64,000 nucleotides of DNA from CAVWDI01 sp963793095 (GCA_963793095.1 CAWBYY010000004.1:186001-250000); one strand, 5' to 3'. Numbered from the stretch's first letter, positions 17,673 through 26,524 are shown. The notes: generated from the letters alone by a model not told the origin. A program made the numbers and translations.

Positions 17673-18023
17673 CTATAGGGGAACAATCTGCGATCGAATA
17701 GGTCTTGTTATATCTTCATGAGACCTGGATTTTTCCTGTCTGAATATTTTAATCGCGCCAATTACTGTAAAAACTGCCCTGATGCCAGTAAGTAAAATGA
17801 TAATTACGCTTGTAACTCCCGCGAAGAGTAAAAATCCATATCTAAGGAATTTTGGCAAGGTTAATCTCCACCCTGGATAGGAGAGTAAATCTAATTTTAA
17901 TTTATCCCGAAACTCAGTTTGCGGATTTATCATGTGAAAAATTTTCTGCAGTTCAAATTCAATCAGATTGAGGTCATTTCCAGAATCTGATGATTGAGTT
18001 GAATTATCCATGAATGAAGTCAT
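17673..18023 (-). CDS. Single-TM protein, probable anti-sigma partner
   Basis: A 116-residue protein with a soluble N-terminal segment (NLIEFELQKIFHMINP then FRDKLKLDLL), one membrane helix (FLLFAGVTSVIIILLTGI) and a basic C-terminal tail. It directly follows the ECF sigma gene in the same direction. Cytoplasmic N-terminal helix plus one TM is the normal layout of ECF anti-sigma factors, though the zinc-finger motif HXXXCXXC is absent. The start is set by GGAGG 5 bases before ATG 18023; an upstream in-frame start at 18053 has no such site. Confidence 0.7.
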   Translation of the reverse strand: MTSFMDNSTQSSDSGNDLNLIEFELQKIFHMINPQTEFRDKLKLDLLSYPGWRLTLPKFLRYGFLLFAGVTSVIIILLTGIRAVFTVIGAIKIFRQEKSRSHEDITRPIRSQIVPL

Positions 18024-18105
18024 AATTCCTCCACTGGGTAAGCGATAATACATGAAGTTCCTGTAACTGAATTTGCAGAAATACTTGTTGATATTCCAGT
18101 CATTA

Positions 18106-18678
18106 TTAATTCATCTTCTTCAGCTGAATGTCTTTGGATTTCACCATTTCTTCCCGCAGAGCTATCAAAGTCCGGTGGTAAAGACTCTTTATTGCACCTT
18201 CAGTCCTTCCCATTATTCGTCCAATCTCCGCATTTGAGAGATGTTCGACATATTTTAAAAATAATAATTGCTGCCGTTCAGGGGGGAACGATTGGACAAT
18301 CTCCAACATTATTTGGTGCTCCTCGGTAAAAAGTAATTCCTGTTCAGGATAATTATGAGAATCAGTTGAAAATACTCCATCTTCAAGTTGAATTTCTTTA
18401 CGACGGCTGTTATCACGGTACCAGTTTGCTACAAGGTTATGCGCAATACGGTACAACCAGGCAGAAAATGGTAGGCCTCTGTTATCATAGTTGACAATAT
18501 GCCGTAACGCCCTATAAAAAACCCTTTCGGTCAGGTCCTCCGCATCGTTTCGATTTCCAGTTCGATAATAAATATACGAATATATCTTGCTGATGTAACG
18601 TTCATACAGCAATCCGAATGCTTCGCGGTCACCATTTGATGCAAGATTCAGAAGCTCATCATCGCTTCTTCCAGGCAT
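18106..18678 (-). CDS. ECF-family RNA polymerase sigma factor
   Basis: A 190-residue sigma-70 family protein. Region 2 is clear (DREAFGLLYERYISKIYSYIYYRTGNRNDAEDLTE, with RAL and the WLYRIAHNLVANWYRD -10 recognition helix). Region 4 follows (FPPERQQLLFLKYVEHLSNAEIGRIMGRTEGAIKSLYHRTL). There is no region 1 or 3, so it is an ECF factor controlling an extracytoplasmic stress or signal response. AAGGA lies 7 bases before ATG 18678. An upstream in-frame start at 18765 would add 29 residues and is less likely. The likely antagonist is the TM protein downstream. Confidence 0.92.
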   Translation of the reverse strand: MPGRSDDELLNLASNGDREAFGLLYERYISKIYSYIYYRTGNRNDAEDLTERVFYRALRHIVNYDNRGLPFSAWLYRIAHNLVANWYRDNSRRKEIQLEDGVFSTDSHNYPEQELLFTEEHQIMLEIVQSFPPERQQLLFLKYVEHLSNAEIGRIMGRTEGAIKSLYHRTLIALREEMVKSKDIQLKKMN

Positions 18679-18814
18679 TTTTTGTTCCTTCAATTGTGGA
18701 GTTTGCGACGATCGCGAAAGAATGCCACTAAATCTTTGCATTTTTCTTGCATGTAGAAACCCCAACTGAATATAAAAGTTTCTTTGAGTATATCATGTCA
18801 AAATTTGATCAATA

Positions 18815-18844
18815 TTTTAGTATTTAGAATAAAATTGGTATAAT
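18815..18844 (+). promoter_or_regulatory. Promoter of ssrA
   Basis: An extended -10 box TGG-TATAAT (TATAAT at 18839-18844) stands 8 bases before the first G of the tmRNA. The -35 region (TTTTAG near 18815-18820) is weak, as is usual when the -10 is extended. Confidence 0.65.
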
Positions 18845-18852
18845 ATCATTAC

Positions 18853-19250
18853 GGGGATGAAAGGTCTCGACGGGAGAGGCTGGCCCCGGATTGCGAGCCG
18901 AGAGGCGCCGATCTCGTAAAATCAGCGCAAACAAAAAGTGCCAATCGCACTGAATACGCTGCTCTCCCGCTTGCTGCATAAGCGAGCCTAGGAGCGCATG
19001 ATCCTCAAAGTAGGGTCACGTCCTCTTGCTCCGAACTCCGATCGGGAGCAGATGCAGGGCGACAAAAAGATTGGAGTGCTGCACGTCCATATCGCTAAAC
19101 GTGAATAAGAGAAGCTTTCGGGCTTCAGCGGTTAGCCAACCGGCTTCCTTTGTTGGTCCGGGGCTGGCAGGCGAATAACACAGATCAACTACGCTCGTAG
19201 ATATCCGAGGGACGAATCTTTCGGACTCGGTTCGATTCCCGACATCTCCA
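18853..19250 (+). ncRNA. ssrA: Transfer-messenger RNA (tmRNA)
   Basis: The 5' end GGGGATG pairs with CATCTCC near the 3' end, giving the tRNA-like acceptor. The T arm is GGTTCGATTCC in its usual place. The sequence after the acceptor is A-CTA, so the CCA tail is not encoded and must be added. Inside, a short reading frame ends in a TAA. Read backwards from that stop it gives the tag AQTKSANRTEYAALPLAA, whose PLAA end resembles the usual ALAA protease signal. The exact resume codon is inferred (GCG). tmRNA with SmpB rescues stalled ribosomes and tags the product for degradation. A terminator follows directly. Confidence 0.95.
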
Positions 19251-19252
19251 CT

Positions 19253-19292
19253 ATACTCACTGTGGTTCTTTTTTGGGCAGTGAGTATTTTTT
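19253..19292 (+). terminator. Terminator of ssrA
   Basis: ATACTCACTG (19253-19262) pairs with CAGTGAGTAT (19278-19287), followed by a T-rich run. It begins just after the tmRNA 3' end. Confidence 0.85.
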
Positions 19293-19333
19293 ATTTAAAC
19301 AGTTTTTATGTATGCAATGTCTAATTAAATATC

Positions 19334-20542
19334 TTAAATAATGCCAATCTTTTTACCCGCTTCTTCAATATCATTCATAGCCTTGGAAATATCCTCAGGA
19401 TCATGAGCAGCTGTGATGGTTGCCCTCAATCTTGCCAACCCTGGTGGTACAGCCGGGGAAACAACAGGCAAAACAAATGAACCTTTGTGCTGTACTTCCC
19501 TGGTCATACTGTAAGCATTTTCATCACTTCCGCATACAATCGGGACAATTGCTGTTTCTGTAAGAAGGGTATCAAAGCCTCTTTCCTTTACTCCAGATAT
19601 AAACTGATTTGTATTTGTATTCAGTTTTTCAACCCTCCATGGTTCATCCATAATTACTTTGAAGGCTTCATTTGCTGCAGCTGCCTGTGCAGGCGGTAGA
19701 GCCGCCGAAAATATATATGCCCGGCTGGTATGGCGAAGATATTCGATCAGGTCTCTCTTACCAGCAACATACCCGCCAACCGAAGGGATCGTCTTGCTTA
19801 AGGTACCCATTTTTACATCGATTACACCTTCCAGTCCAAAGTGTTCTTCAATTCCGCGACCATTTTTTCCCAGTACGCCTACAGAATGGGCTTCATCGAT
19901 CATTATCCAGGCGCTATACTTGTTGCAGATATCGACCAGTTTTGGAAAATCAATAATATCCCCATCCATGCTGAACACAGAATCTGCCACAACAAGCTTT
20001 GTCGCCTCAGAAGGAATCTTTTCAAGCCTCTTTTCCAATGCATCCATATCATTATGTGTAAACCTGACAAATTTCGCTCCGGACATGATGCATCCATCGA
20101 CAATACTTGCATGGTTAAGCTTGTCACAGATCACATAATCGCCGCGGCCCAGAAGTGTTGAAATAACAGTTAAATTTGTGGCATATCCAGAAGAGTAAGT
20201 CACAGCATCTTCTGTACCCTTGAATTCTGCAATCGTTTCTTCCAGTTCCTGGTGAATTGTTAGTGAGCCTGCCAGTAAACGGACACCATGGGTTCCTGTC
20301 CCATATTTATCCAATGCATCTTTTGCGGCCGCGTTTATCCTCGGATGGCCAACAAGGCCAAGATAACTGTAAGATGCATACATCCCCATTTCCCGCCCAT
20401 TTACAATCACTCTAGAACCTCCCCTGAGTTCTGAAATTGGCTGGTTATAAAAATATAAATCGTTCTTCCGGATTTGTTCCACCCTATTTTTCATAAATAA
20501 AACCCGCTGGGTTATCATATCTTTTTCGTTACTGAAATCCAT
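19334..20542 (-). CDS. Alpha-oxoamine synthase (glycine C-acetyltransferase / KAPA synthase type)
   Basis: A 402-residue PLP enzyme of the Kbl/BioF/SPT family. Visible features are YSSGYATNL, DKLNHASIVDG (cofactor-stacking His), DSVFSMDGD, the PLP-binding Asp in MIDEAHSVGVLG, and the Schiff-base Lys in GTLSKTIPSVGG. These enzymes condense an amino acid with an acyl-CoA and release CO2: glycine plus acetyl-CoA (threonine breakdown), alanine plus pimeloyl-CoA (biotin), or serine plus palmitoyl-CoA (sphingolipid). There is no tdh or bio gene nearby to choose between them. GGGAGAAGG precedes ATG. Confidence 0.88.
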   Translation of the reverse strand: MDFSNEKDMITQRVLFMKNRVEQIRKNDLYFYNQPISELRGGSRVIVNGREMGMYASYSYLGLVGHPRINAAAKDALDKYGTGTHGVRLLAGSLTIHQELEETIAEFKGTEDAVTYSSGYATNLTVISTLLGRGDYVICDKLNHASIVDGCIMSGAKFVRFTHNDMDALEKRLEKIPSEATKLVVADSVFSMDGDIIDFPKLVDICNKYSAWIMIDEAHSVGVLGKNGRGIEEHFGLEGVIDVKMGTLSKTIPSVGGYVAGKRDLIEYLRHTSRAYIFSAALPPAQAAAANEAFKVIMDEPWRVEKLNTNTNQFISGVKERGFDTLLTETAIVPIVCGSDENAYSMTREVQHKGSFVLPVVSPAVPPGLARLRATITAAHDPEDISKAMNDIEEAGKKIGII

Positions 20543-20587
20543 TGCCTTCTCCCTAGTTCTTATCTCATTTTCAGAAATTTGGTTGTA

Positions 20588-22609
20588 TTATCCTTCAACT
20601 AATGTCTTTAAACTGTTAACGTCGATAATATTTATACCCAAAGATTGGGCTATTTCAAGTTTTGTTCCAGGGTTCTCGCCAACAAGGACATAATCCGTTT
20701 TCTTGCTGACAGTACCTGTAACTTTACCACCTTTTGATTGGATGTATTCTTTTGCTTCATTCCTGGATAGTCCCTCCAATGAACCTGTAATAACAAAAGT
20801 TAATCCTGATAGAGATTGAAATTCATTTTCTGCTGAAGATTTTTCACTCGTTGGCCAAACACCTTCATGTTTAAACTTCTCCAGAATTTTCAAATTTGCT
20901 GGTATTGAAAACCAATCTACTATCGCCTGGGCAGTATTTGGTCCAAATCCCTCAATTGCTTCAATATCCTCTTTTTTGGCATTTGTTAGTTCCTCCAGAT
21001 CTGAGAACTTTCCACCCAATTCATTAGCTGATACTTCTCCTACTCCACGAATACCTAGTCCGATAATCAACCTGTTTAGTGGATTATGCCGTGACAAATT
21101 AATAGCTTCAAGCAAGTTTTCGACTTTCTTTTCAGCGAACCCTTCTAAATTTATTAAGTCTTTGTGGTTTAGACGGTATATATCCGCCACATCCCTGATT
21201 AATTTTCCCGAAACAAGCAGTTCGACAGTCCTTCCTCCTAAACCTACAATATCCATCGCTCCGCGGGAAACGAAGTGCTCCACATTTCGAATTAGTTGTT
21301 CCGGACATGCTGCGTTCATGCAGTACCAGGCGACTTCTCCGGGAATATTCTCAACCGGCTCACTGCAAATTGGACAAACATTCGGTAAGGAAAATTCTGT
21401 TTCTGAGCCATTTCTGGCTCCTTTTACTGGGCCGATAATGTAAGGAATCACCTCTCCCGCCCTTTTTACAAGCACCTTGTCACCTATGCGAATATCCTTA
21501 TCCAATATAAAATCAAAATTGTGCAAAGTAGCCTGTTTCACTATCACACCCCCGATATTTACCGGTTCAAGAATCGCGTAAGGGGTGAGGACACCTGTTC
21601 TACCGACATTGATTTTTATATCCAAAAGTTTTGTAGTCACCTCTTCAGACGGGAATTTAAATGCTACCGCCCCGCGCGGATCCTTCCCAACAAATCCTAA
21701 ATCAGATGATAATTTCAGATCATTTATTTTAATGACCATACCATCTACCTGAAATTCCAGTTCTTTCCGTTTCTCAATCCAGGATTCACATTCCTTAATC
21801 GCATCCTCGATACTTTTTTGTAGAGTTGCATATTCAGTAACTGGAAATCCCAGCAATCGCAAAAAATTCAATTGTTCCCACTGTGTATCAGGTGCTCTAC
21901 CAACAAATGTGACTATTGAATAAACGAGTAGGTTTAGCGGCCTTGAGGCAGTTAACCCAGGATCTTTCTGCCTTAAAGATCCAGCTGCAGTATTCCTTGG
22001 ATTAAGATAAACTTTCTCACCTTTTTCTTCAAGTTTATTATTCAATTTAACAAAATCATTTTTGTAGATAAAGACTTCTCCCCTGACAACCAAATATTCT
22101 GGTATTTCTATTTCTTCTGGTTTAACCGGGATTCTCAATGGAAGGGAATGAATAGTACGTAAATTATGAGTAATCTCCTCACCAATTACGCCATTTCCAC
22201 GCGTTGCACCTTGATTGAACAGGCCATTGTTGTAATGTAATACTACAGATAACCCATCTATCTTTGGCTCGACAACAAATTTAGCGTTTTTTACTCTCTC
22301 ATCCAGCCGGACTAATCTTTCATACCAGGCGAGGACTTCATCTCCCCCGAATGCATTCCCCAGGCTTAATATTGGGGCTGGATGTTGTATTTTCTTGAAA
22401 CCTTCTGAAAGTATGCTGCCCACCCTTTGTGTGGGAGAATCAGTCGTAATAAGTTCAGGATTCTCGTTTTCAATTCTCTTTAATTCATTTAGTAGTTGAT
22501 CATATTCCGAATCACTGATTACTGGATCATCCAAAACATGATACCTGTAGTTGTGGAAATTAATTTCATTCCGTAATTCCAGAACTCTTGCTTGTAAATT
22601 CATATTCAT
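20588..22609 (-). CDS. ligA: NAD-dependent DNA ligase LigA
   Basis: About 673 residues, the normal LigA length. Order: domain Ia (NLQARVLELRNEINFHNYRYHV), the adenylation core with active-site Lys in VEPKIDGL, the OB fold, the four-Cys zinc finger (CPICSEP, then CMNAACPEQ), helix-hairpin-helix repeats and a C-terminal BRCT domain (GLTFVITGSLEGLSRNEAKEYI). It seals nicks in replication and repair using NAD+. In-frame starts are TTG 22624, ATG 22609 and ATG 22603; none has a good ribosome site. A TATAAT on the minus strand near 22633-22638 may serve it. Confidence 0.96.
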   Translation of the reverse strand: MNMNLQARVLELRNEINFHNYRYHVLDDPVISDSEYDQLLNELKRIENENPELITTDSPTQRVGSILSEGFKKIQHPAPILSLGNAFGGDEVLAWYERLVRLDERVKNAKFVVEPKIDGLSVVLHYNNGLFNQGATRGNGVIGEEITHNLRTIHSLPLRIPVKPEEIEIPEYLVVRGEVFIYKNDFVKLNNKLEEKGEKVYLNPRNTAAGSLRQKDPGLTASRPLNLLVYSIVTFVGRAPDTQWEQLNFLRLLGFPVTEYATLQKSIEDAIKECESWIEKRKELEFQVDGMVIKINDLKLSSDLGFVGKDPRGAVAFKFPSEEVTTKLLDIKINVGRTGVLTPYAILEPVNIGGVIVKQATLHNFDFILDKDIRIGDKVLVKRAGEVIPYIIGPVKGARNGSETEFSLPNVCPICSEPVENIPGEVAWYCMNAACPEQLIRNVEHFVSRGAMDIVGLGGRTVELLVSGKLIRDVADIYRLNHKDLINLEGFAEKKVENLLEAINLSRHNPLNRLIIGLGIRGVGEVSANELGGKFSDLEELTNAKKEDIEAIEGFGPNTAQAIVDWFSIPANLKILEKFKHEGVWPTSEKSSAENEFQSLSGLTFVITGSLEGLSRNEAKEYIQSKGGKVTGTVSKKTDYVLVGENPGTKLEIAQSLGINIIDVNSLKTLVEG

Positions 22610-22660
22610 GATCAACAAAATCAATTCCGGTATTATAGCTCAAACAACTTGTGGTTTCAG

Positions 22661-23602
22661 CTAATTATCCAGGGCTATATTTTTAGAAGTAAGCGCCTTT
22701 CCTTGAAATGAAATTGCAAATAATAATACAAAAAGAATCCAGAGCAGGTCTGCAAAAAATAGGTGAACTATTTGCATCCACACCGGCGCTAAAAGAAGTA
22801 GATTCAATAAACCTGCAAGTAATTGAAGTACTACGATAAATATCAAAATTAATGAAAAACGTTTGATCCATAATTCTTCGTAAAACATTCTCAACAATAA
22901 ACCGATAGACATTAAATAAAACCCAACTATCACCGCCAGAATAGGATGCCATACTCGCAATCGGACCAGAAAATGGGCTGAGGGGGAAAAATCCACTCGA
23001 ATCCCTTCCATTAACGATTCTGATCTGAATAAGGTATCCCCCAATGCAGTTACAGCCCCACTTATCCCAATTAAAATAATTCCGATGAATCCGATTGAAT
23101 AAATGACAATTAACAAATTTCTATTCTTAATCGAAACAGCGGTATTCGTTGAAGCCCACCAGCTTGTCAGCGTTAAACATGCCAGCAAAATAAATGTATT
23201 TATTAAATGTAAAGAAATAGATATCACCCGTCCGGAAGACATATCCCCTGCTACCCACTCAAAAATAACCAATCCCGCCCCAACAAGGGCTTCGGTGATA
23301 ATAAAGATCATTGATAGCAGCGCACCTTTACGAATAATATGCCCCTTTGGATATTTTCGGTAGGCCCAGACCAGCAATATCAAAACCAGAATCAATGCGA
23401 ATCCTGATGTCAATCGATGGATGAATTCGATGATGGTTTCTAATTGTGGTGTGCGGGGAATAACAACACCATTGCATAGGGGCCAATGGCTTCCACAACC
23501 CGCTCCGGAACCAGTTGCCCGTACATATGCCCCCCATAGGATAACTCCCATATTGTATGCCAGCACAAACCAGGAAAATTTCGTAAACCGATTTAATCTC
23601 AT
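22661..23602 (-). CDS. ctaA: Heme A synthase (COX15/CtaA)
   Basis: A 313-residue integral membrane protein with about eight helices. Near the first helix is VRATGSGAGCGSHWPLCNG, holding the cysteine pair typical of CtaA. Conserved heme-ligand His residues appear in EFIHRLTSG, SLHLINT, VRVWHP and MQIVHLF. The enzyme oxidises the heme O methyl group to make heme A for cytochrome c oxidases. Its presence implies an aa3-type terminal oxidase elsewhere in this genome, unexpected beside the anaerobic Hdr/Mvh genes. No ctaB is in the window. Confidence 0.93.
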   Translation of the reverse strand: MRLNRFTKFSWFVLAYNMGVILWGAYVRATGSGAGCGSHWPLCNGVVIPRTPQLETIIEFIHRLTSGFALILVLILLVWAYRKYPKGHIIRKGALLSMIFIITEALVGAGLVIFEWVAGDMSSGRVISISLHLINTFILLACLTLTSWWASTNTAVSIKNRNLLIVIYSIGFIGIILIGISGAVTALGDTLFRSESLMEGIRVDFSPSAHFLVRLRVWHPILAVIVGFYLMSIGLLLRMFYEELWIKRFSLILIFIVVLQLLAGLLNLLLLAPVWMQIVHLFFADLLWILFVLLFAISFQGKALTSKNIALDN

Positions 23603-23617
23603 AGATAATTTTTCCTA

Positions 23618-24430
23618 CTATGTATCTTGAAATAATTTCGACTGGATTGGAAATCTGTAGTCAGCTGGATGAAATCCAGCGATTTTTTTGAATTCAATCG
23701 CAGTTTGTGGAGAAAATCCAGAGTAGTCATTATTGAAATAACCGTAAATGCTCATTATTCCTGCATTTAATTCGTTCAACCTCTTAAACCATTCATTTAA
23801 TTCTGTCTGCCTCTCGATCGATACTTTTGTAAAATTACTGAATGTCCCGTGTTTCCCTATCCAACGAATATATAGAAAGTCAGTTGTTGGATAGATTTTA
23901 TTCGGCACACCTGGATATTCAGTAGCAGCCCAGCATATATCATAGTTTCTCAGGAGATCGACTAATTTTGGAGTCTGGGTATTTTTATCGAATTCAAACC
24001 ATAATTTATTACGTACTTCAAGCGCATATCGGGTGCCAACTGGTAGTGATTTTAAAAATTGATCCAAAGTCTCAATCAATTCCACGCTGAAAAATGGCGG
24101 CATTTGTATAAGAATGATCCCAAGTTTTTGACCTAATATGTGAACCGCATCAATAAATTTATTTGTTTCGTATTCAACATTCTTCAAACCTGAATCGTGG
24201 GTGATCGAACGAGGCATTTTTAAACTGATCTGGAATCCTGAAGGTGTGCTTGATTTCCAACGTAATAAAGTACTGCTATTTGGTGTGCCATAGAAGGTTG
24301 AATCTATTTCAACGCTGTTAAAAAAACGGCTATAATAACTTAATAATCTATCCTGGTTTATCCCACTTGGATAGAAAACACCAATCCAGTCTTGGAAACT
24401 GAACCCCATTGTCCCGATAAACCAATTCAT
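23618..24430 (-). CDS. DUF72 (YecE-like) protein
   Basis: About 270 residues. The start MNWFIGTMGFSFQDWIGVFYP and the following FFNSVEIDSTFYG and KMPRSITHD are diagnostic of DUF72, a TIM-barrel family found widely in bacteria and archaea. YecE in E. coli has no established function. I chose ATG 24430 because it gives the canonical N-terminus; an in-frame ATG at 24451 adds seven residues and would overlap the divergent glutaredoxin gene start. It is a single gene with no clear operon partner. Confidence 0.88.
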   Translation of the reverse strand: MNWFIGTMGFSFQDWIGVFYPSGINQDRLLSYYSRFFNSVEIDSTFYGTPNSSTLLRWKSSTPSGFQISLKMPRSITHDSGLKNVEYETNKFIDAVHILGQKLGIILIQMPPFFSVELIETLDQFLKSLPVGTRYALEVRNKLWFEFDKNTQTPKLVDLLRNYDICWAATEYPGVPNKIYPTTDFLYIRWIGKHGTFSNFTKVSIERQTELNEWFKRLNELNAGIMSIYGYFNNDYSGFSPQTAIEFKKIAGFHPADYRFPIQSKLFQDT

Positions 24431-24449
24431 ACTTTCTGATGGAGAATTC

Positions 24450-24698
24450 ATGCTTGATGAGAAAATTGTATTTTACGGAGTAAATTGGTGCTGGCAGAGC
24501 CGGCGCGCCCGCCGGTTCCTGGATAAGAATAATGTACCATACAAATTTGTGAATATTGACAAAGATACGGAAGGCGAAATGTTTGTAATTAAAACAAACC
24601 AAGGAATGAGAAGCGTCCCAACCATTGTTTTTGAGGATGGCTGCATTTTAGTTGAACCAACTAACTCCCAGATCGCAGAAAAGTTAAATCTATTATAG
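24450..24698 (+). CDS. Glutaredoxin-like protein with a WCWQS active site
   Basis: An 82-residue thioredoxin-fold protein. The active site reads NWCWQSRRARRFLD, a monothiol CxxS form in place of the usual CPYC. The cis-Pro motif SVPTIVF and the C-terminal EPTNSQIAEKL are present. It fits the NrdH/mycoredoxin/glutaredoxin-like group. It may reduce mixed disulfides with low-molecular-weight thiols using the single nucleophile Cys. GGAG lies 6 bases before ATG. It starts in a divergent, nearly overlapping position to the DUF72 gene, so both share a tiny control region. Confidence 0.87.
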   Translation: MLDEKIVFYGVNWCWQSRRARRFLDKNNVPYKFVNIDKDTEGEMFVIKTNQGMRSVPTIVFEDGCILVEPTNSQIAEKLNLL

Positions 24699-24745
24699 AT
24701 ATTTTAGATTTTGAATATACATTACTCGTCAGCAGGTTAATCCTT

Positions 24746-25022
24746 ATGGCAGATACTATTCTGGTCGTTGAAGATGATCAAACACTTGAAAGAAACGCTT
24801 GTCTACAACCTCGATAAACAAGGTTATAAGGTTCTGTCCAGTGCTGATGGTAAATCCGCCATCGACATGGCGCGTGAAAATAAACCAGGCTTGATTGTTC
24901 TGAATATTATGCTGCCAATCATTGATGGTTTTGAAGTCTGCCGGGTTCTTCGCCAAGAAATGAATGTACCAATATTGATGCTCACCGCAAAAGACGAAGA
25001 AATTGACCGGGTAATTGGATAG
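24746..25022 (+). pseudogene. Decayed PhoB/PhoP-type response regulator, receiver remnant only
   Basis: The first 14 codons read MADTILVVEDDQTL and then the frame is lost. Shifting by one base continues as a receiver (KETLVYNLDKQGYKVL to MLTAKDEEIDRVIG). The phosphoacceptor position reads VLNIMLP, with Asn replacing the normal Asp. The frame stops at 25020-25022 just where the final third of the receiver and the whole DNA-binding domain should follow. It runs straight into a phoU remnant. Frameshift, Asp loss and truncation together show real decay, not one sequence error. Confidence 0.85.
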
Positions 25023-25030
25023 GATAAAAC

Positions 25031-25345
25031 ATAGTTGCAACAATCGATATTATGCAGCCAATAATGGCTTACGATTTGTGGTTGATTAAATCCATACTGG
25101 AAGTTGATTCTGAATTTGAACGATTGGATGATTATAGAAAAATTATTTCTAAGATTTACTTAATAATTAGTACTCAACCCCGTATTAAACCACTGATTGA
25201 TATCCCTCCTATGGCTGATTTAATTATTAATATAATCCGCAGGGCGATAGGTGCTTATGTAAATCGAGATGGAGAGACTACTCTTCTGAACCCTATAGAT
25301 GTTCATAAAATGGATGCACTGGATAACCAAGTGTATCGCGCCTAA
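25031..25345 (+). pseudogene. Remnant of a phoU gene
   Basis: The frame from IVATIDIMQPIMAYDL to the stop matches the middle of the intact PhoU at 30160-30852 without gaps. By hand count 56 of 97 positions from 25052 on are identical, including the stretch KPLIDIP and the end NQVYR. An in-frame TAA lies directly upstream, and both the N-terminal about 60 and the C-terminal about 65 residues are missing. The free-standing open frame of 97 codons is probably not functional. The junction with the response-regulator remnant lies at about 25020-25030, suggesting one deletion removed the genes between. Confidence 0.83.
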
Positions 25346-25664
25346 AAATTGTAATTTTTTCCAATCTAGACATAATAGATCGGGAAAATATCCTGTATTG
25401 GCTGCCCATCACCCGGTATGTCTGATTGAACGGGTTATCAACATTTTAAGAGATTGATCTCTGTAATATCTGGTAATCTAACGTTGTTAACTGCATCGAA
25501 TGATGAATTATACAATTGATAAAGAATAATCGTCACCAAATTTTCATAAATATTCATTAAATCTTGTTGATAACTAGGTTCTAAATTTTCTTAACATCAA
25601 TAGAAAATCATTAGAAAATATTTCATCTTTTCTATTAGAAATTTTGTCCTCATATGTAATTGTT
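25346..25664. other. AT-rich gap between remnants and pstB, no gene seen
   Basis: About 320 bases between the phoU remnant and the true end of the minus-strand pstB. There is no open frame of note, no RNA gene and no good terminator. It holds short decayed-looking AT-rich sequence, consistent with erosion after loss of a regulator and phoU. Confidence 0.5.
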
Positions 25665-26433
25665 TCATCCGACACGGCCGGTGATATAACTTTCTGTTGT
25701 TTCCTTTTTCTGGCCGGGTGAATAATTTTTCAGTATTTGAAAATTCAATTAATTCCCCTAACCAGAATAATCCGGTGAAATCAGATACCCTTGCTGCCTG
25801 CTCCATGTTGTGGGTAACAATAATCACAGTGAATCTTTTCTTAAGATCGTCAATCAATTCCTCAAGTGTTGCCGTCGCCATTGGGTCCAATGCTGAGGCA
25901 GGCTCGTCCATTAATATCACTTCCGGTTGAACTGCAACAACCCTCGCAACACACAATCTTTGCTGCTGCCCGAGGGATAGGCTGAGAGCATTTTCGTTCA
26001 GAATATCTTTCACTTCCTTCCATAAACCAACGCTTTTTAAGCTAAATTCGACCAATTCTTTCAGCTTGTTTCTGTTGGACACTAACCCCAATCTCCGGGG
26101 TCCATAAGCCACATTTTCAAATATTGATTTTGTGAATGGATTAGGTTTTTGAAAAACCATCCCTACTCTTTGCCGTAAGTTCGGCAGGTTGATATCTGGA
26201 TCGTAAATATTCTTCCCATCAAGCAATATTTTCCCTGAAAGCGAGGTGTTTGGGATTGTATCGTTCATACGGTTTAAGCATCTGAGAAAAGTTGATTTTC
26301 CACACCCGGATGGACCAATCAATGCAGTAACCTGGTTTTTAAAAATATTAATATTAATGCCGCTAAGAGCTTTGTTTTCCCCGTAATAAAAACATAAATC
26401 TTCAATAATAAATTTTAAATCCTTATTTATCAT
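25665..26433 (-). CDS. pstB: Phosphate ABC transporter ATPase PstB, copy 1 (frameshift near the 3' end)
   Basis: A canonical PstB of 255 residues once one base is removed. Walker A is GPSGCGKSTFLRCLNRMND, Q loop VFQKPNPF and Walker B VILMDEPASALDP. The signature reads LSLGQQQRL, with Leu in place of the first Gly of LSGGQ. As given, the frame drifts at an A5G2 run about 45 bases from the end. With one base less, it reads PEKETTESYITGRVG and stops at 25665, exactly the family terminus. It lies divergent from pstS. It powers high-affinity phosphate uptake through PstCA. It is more canonical than copy 2 in the operon except for the signature. Confidence 0.88.
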
Positions 26434-26495
26434 AAAAAGAATTTTACTAGATAATCAATTTTACATACCAGGACAAACACACTTTTGCCTATTAC

Positions 26496-26524
26496 TTGTC
26501 TTGCATTTTGTTTATAGATATAAT
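26496..26524 (+). promoter_or_regulatory. Promoter of pstS, probably giving a leaderless message
   Basis: TTGTCT (26496-26501), 17 bases, TATAAT (26519-26524). The ATG of pstS is at 26532, where transcription would be expected to begin, so there is no room for a ribosome site. Confidence 0.65.

Noticed and set aside
19487..20161. Plus-strand frames of 70-159 codons opposite the alpha-oxoamine synthase
   Set aside because: They are shadows of a strongly conserved gene on the other strand, with no recognisable domain or ribosome site.
25052..25345. Independent functional short PhoU
   Set aside because: It lacks both ends of the family, has a stop directly upstream in frame and abuts another decayed gene.
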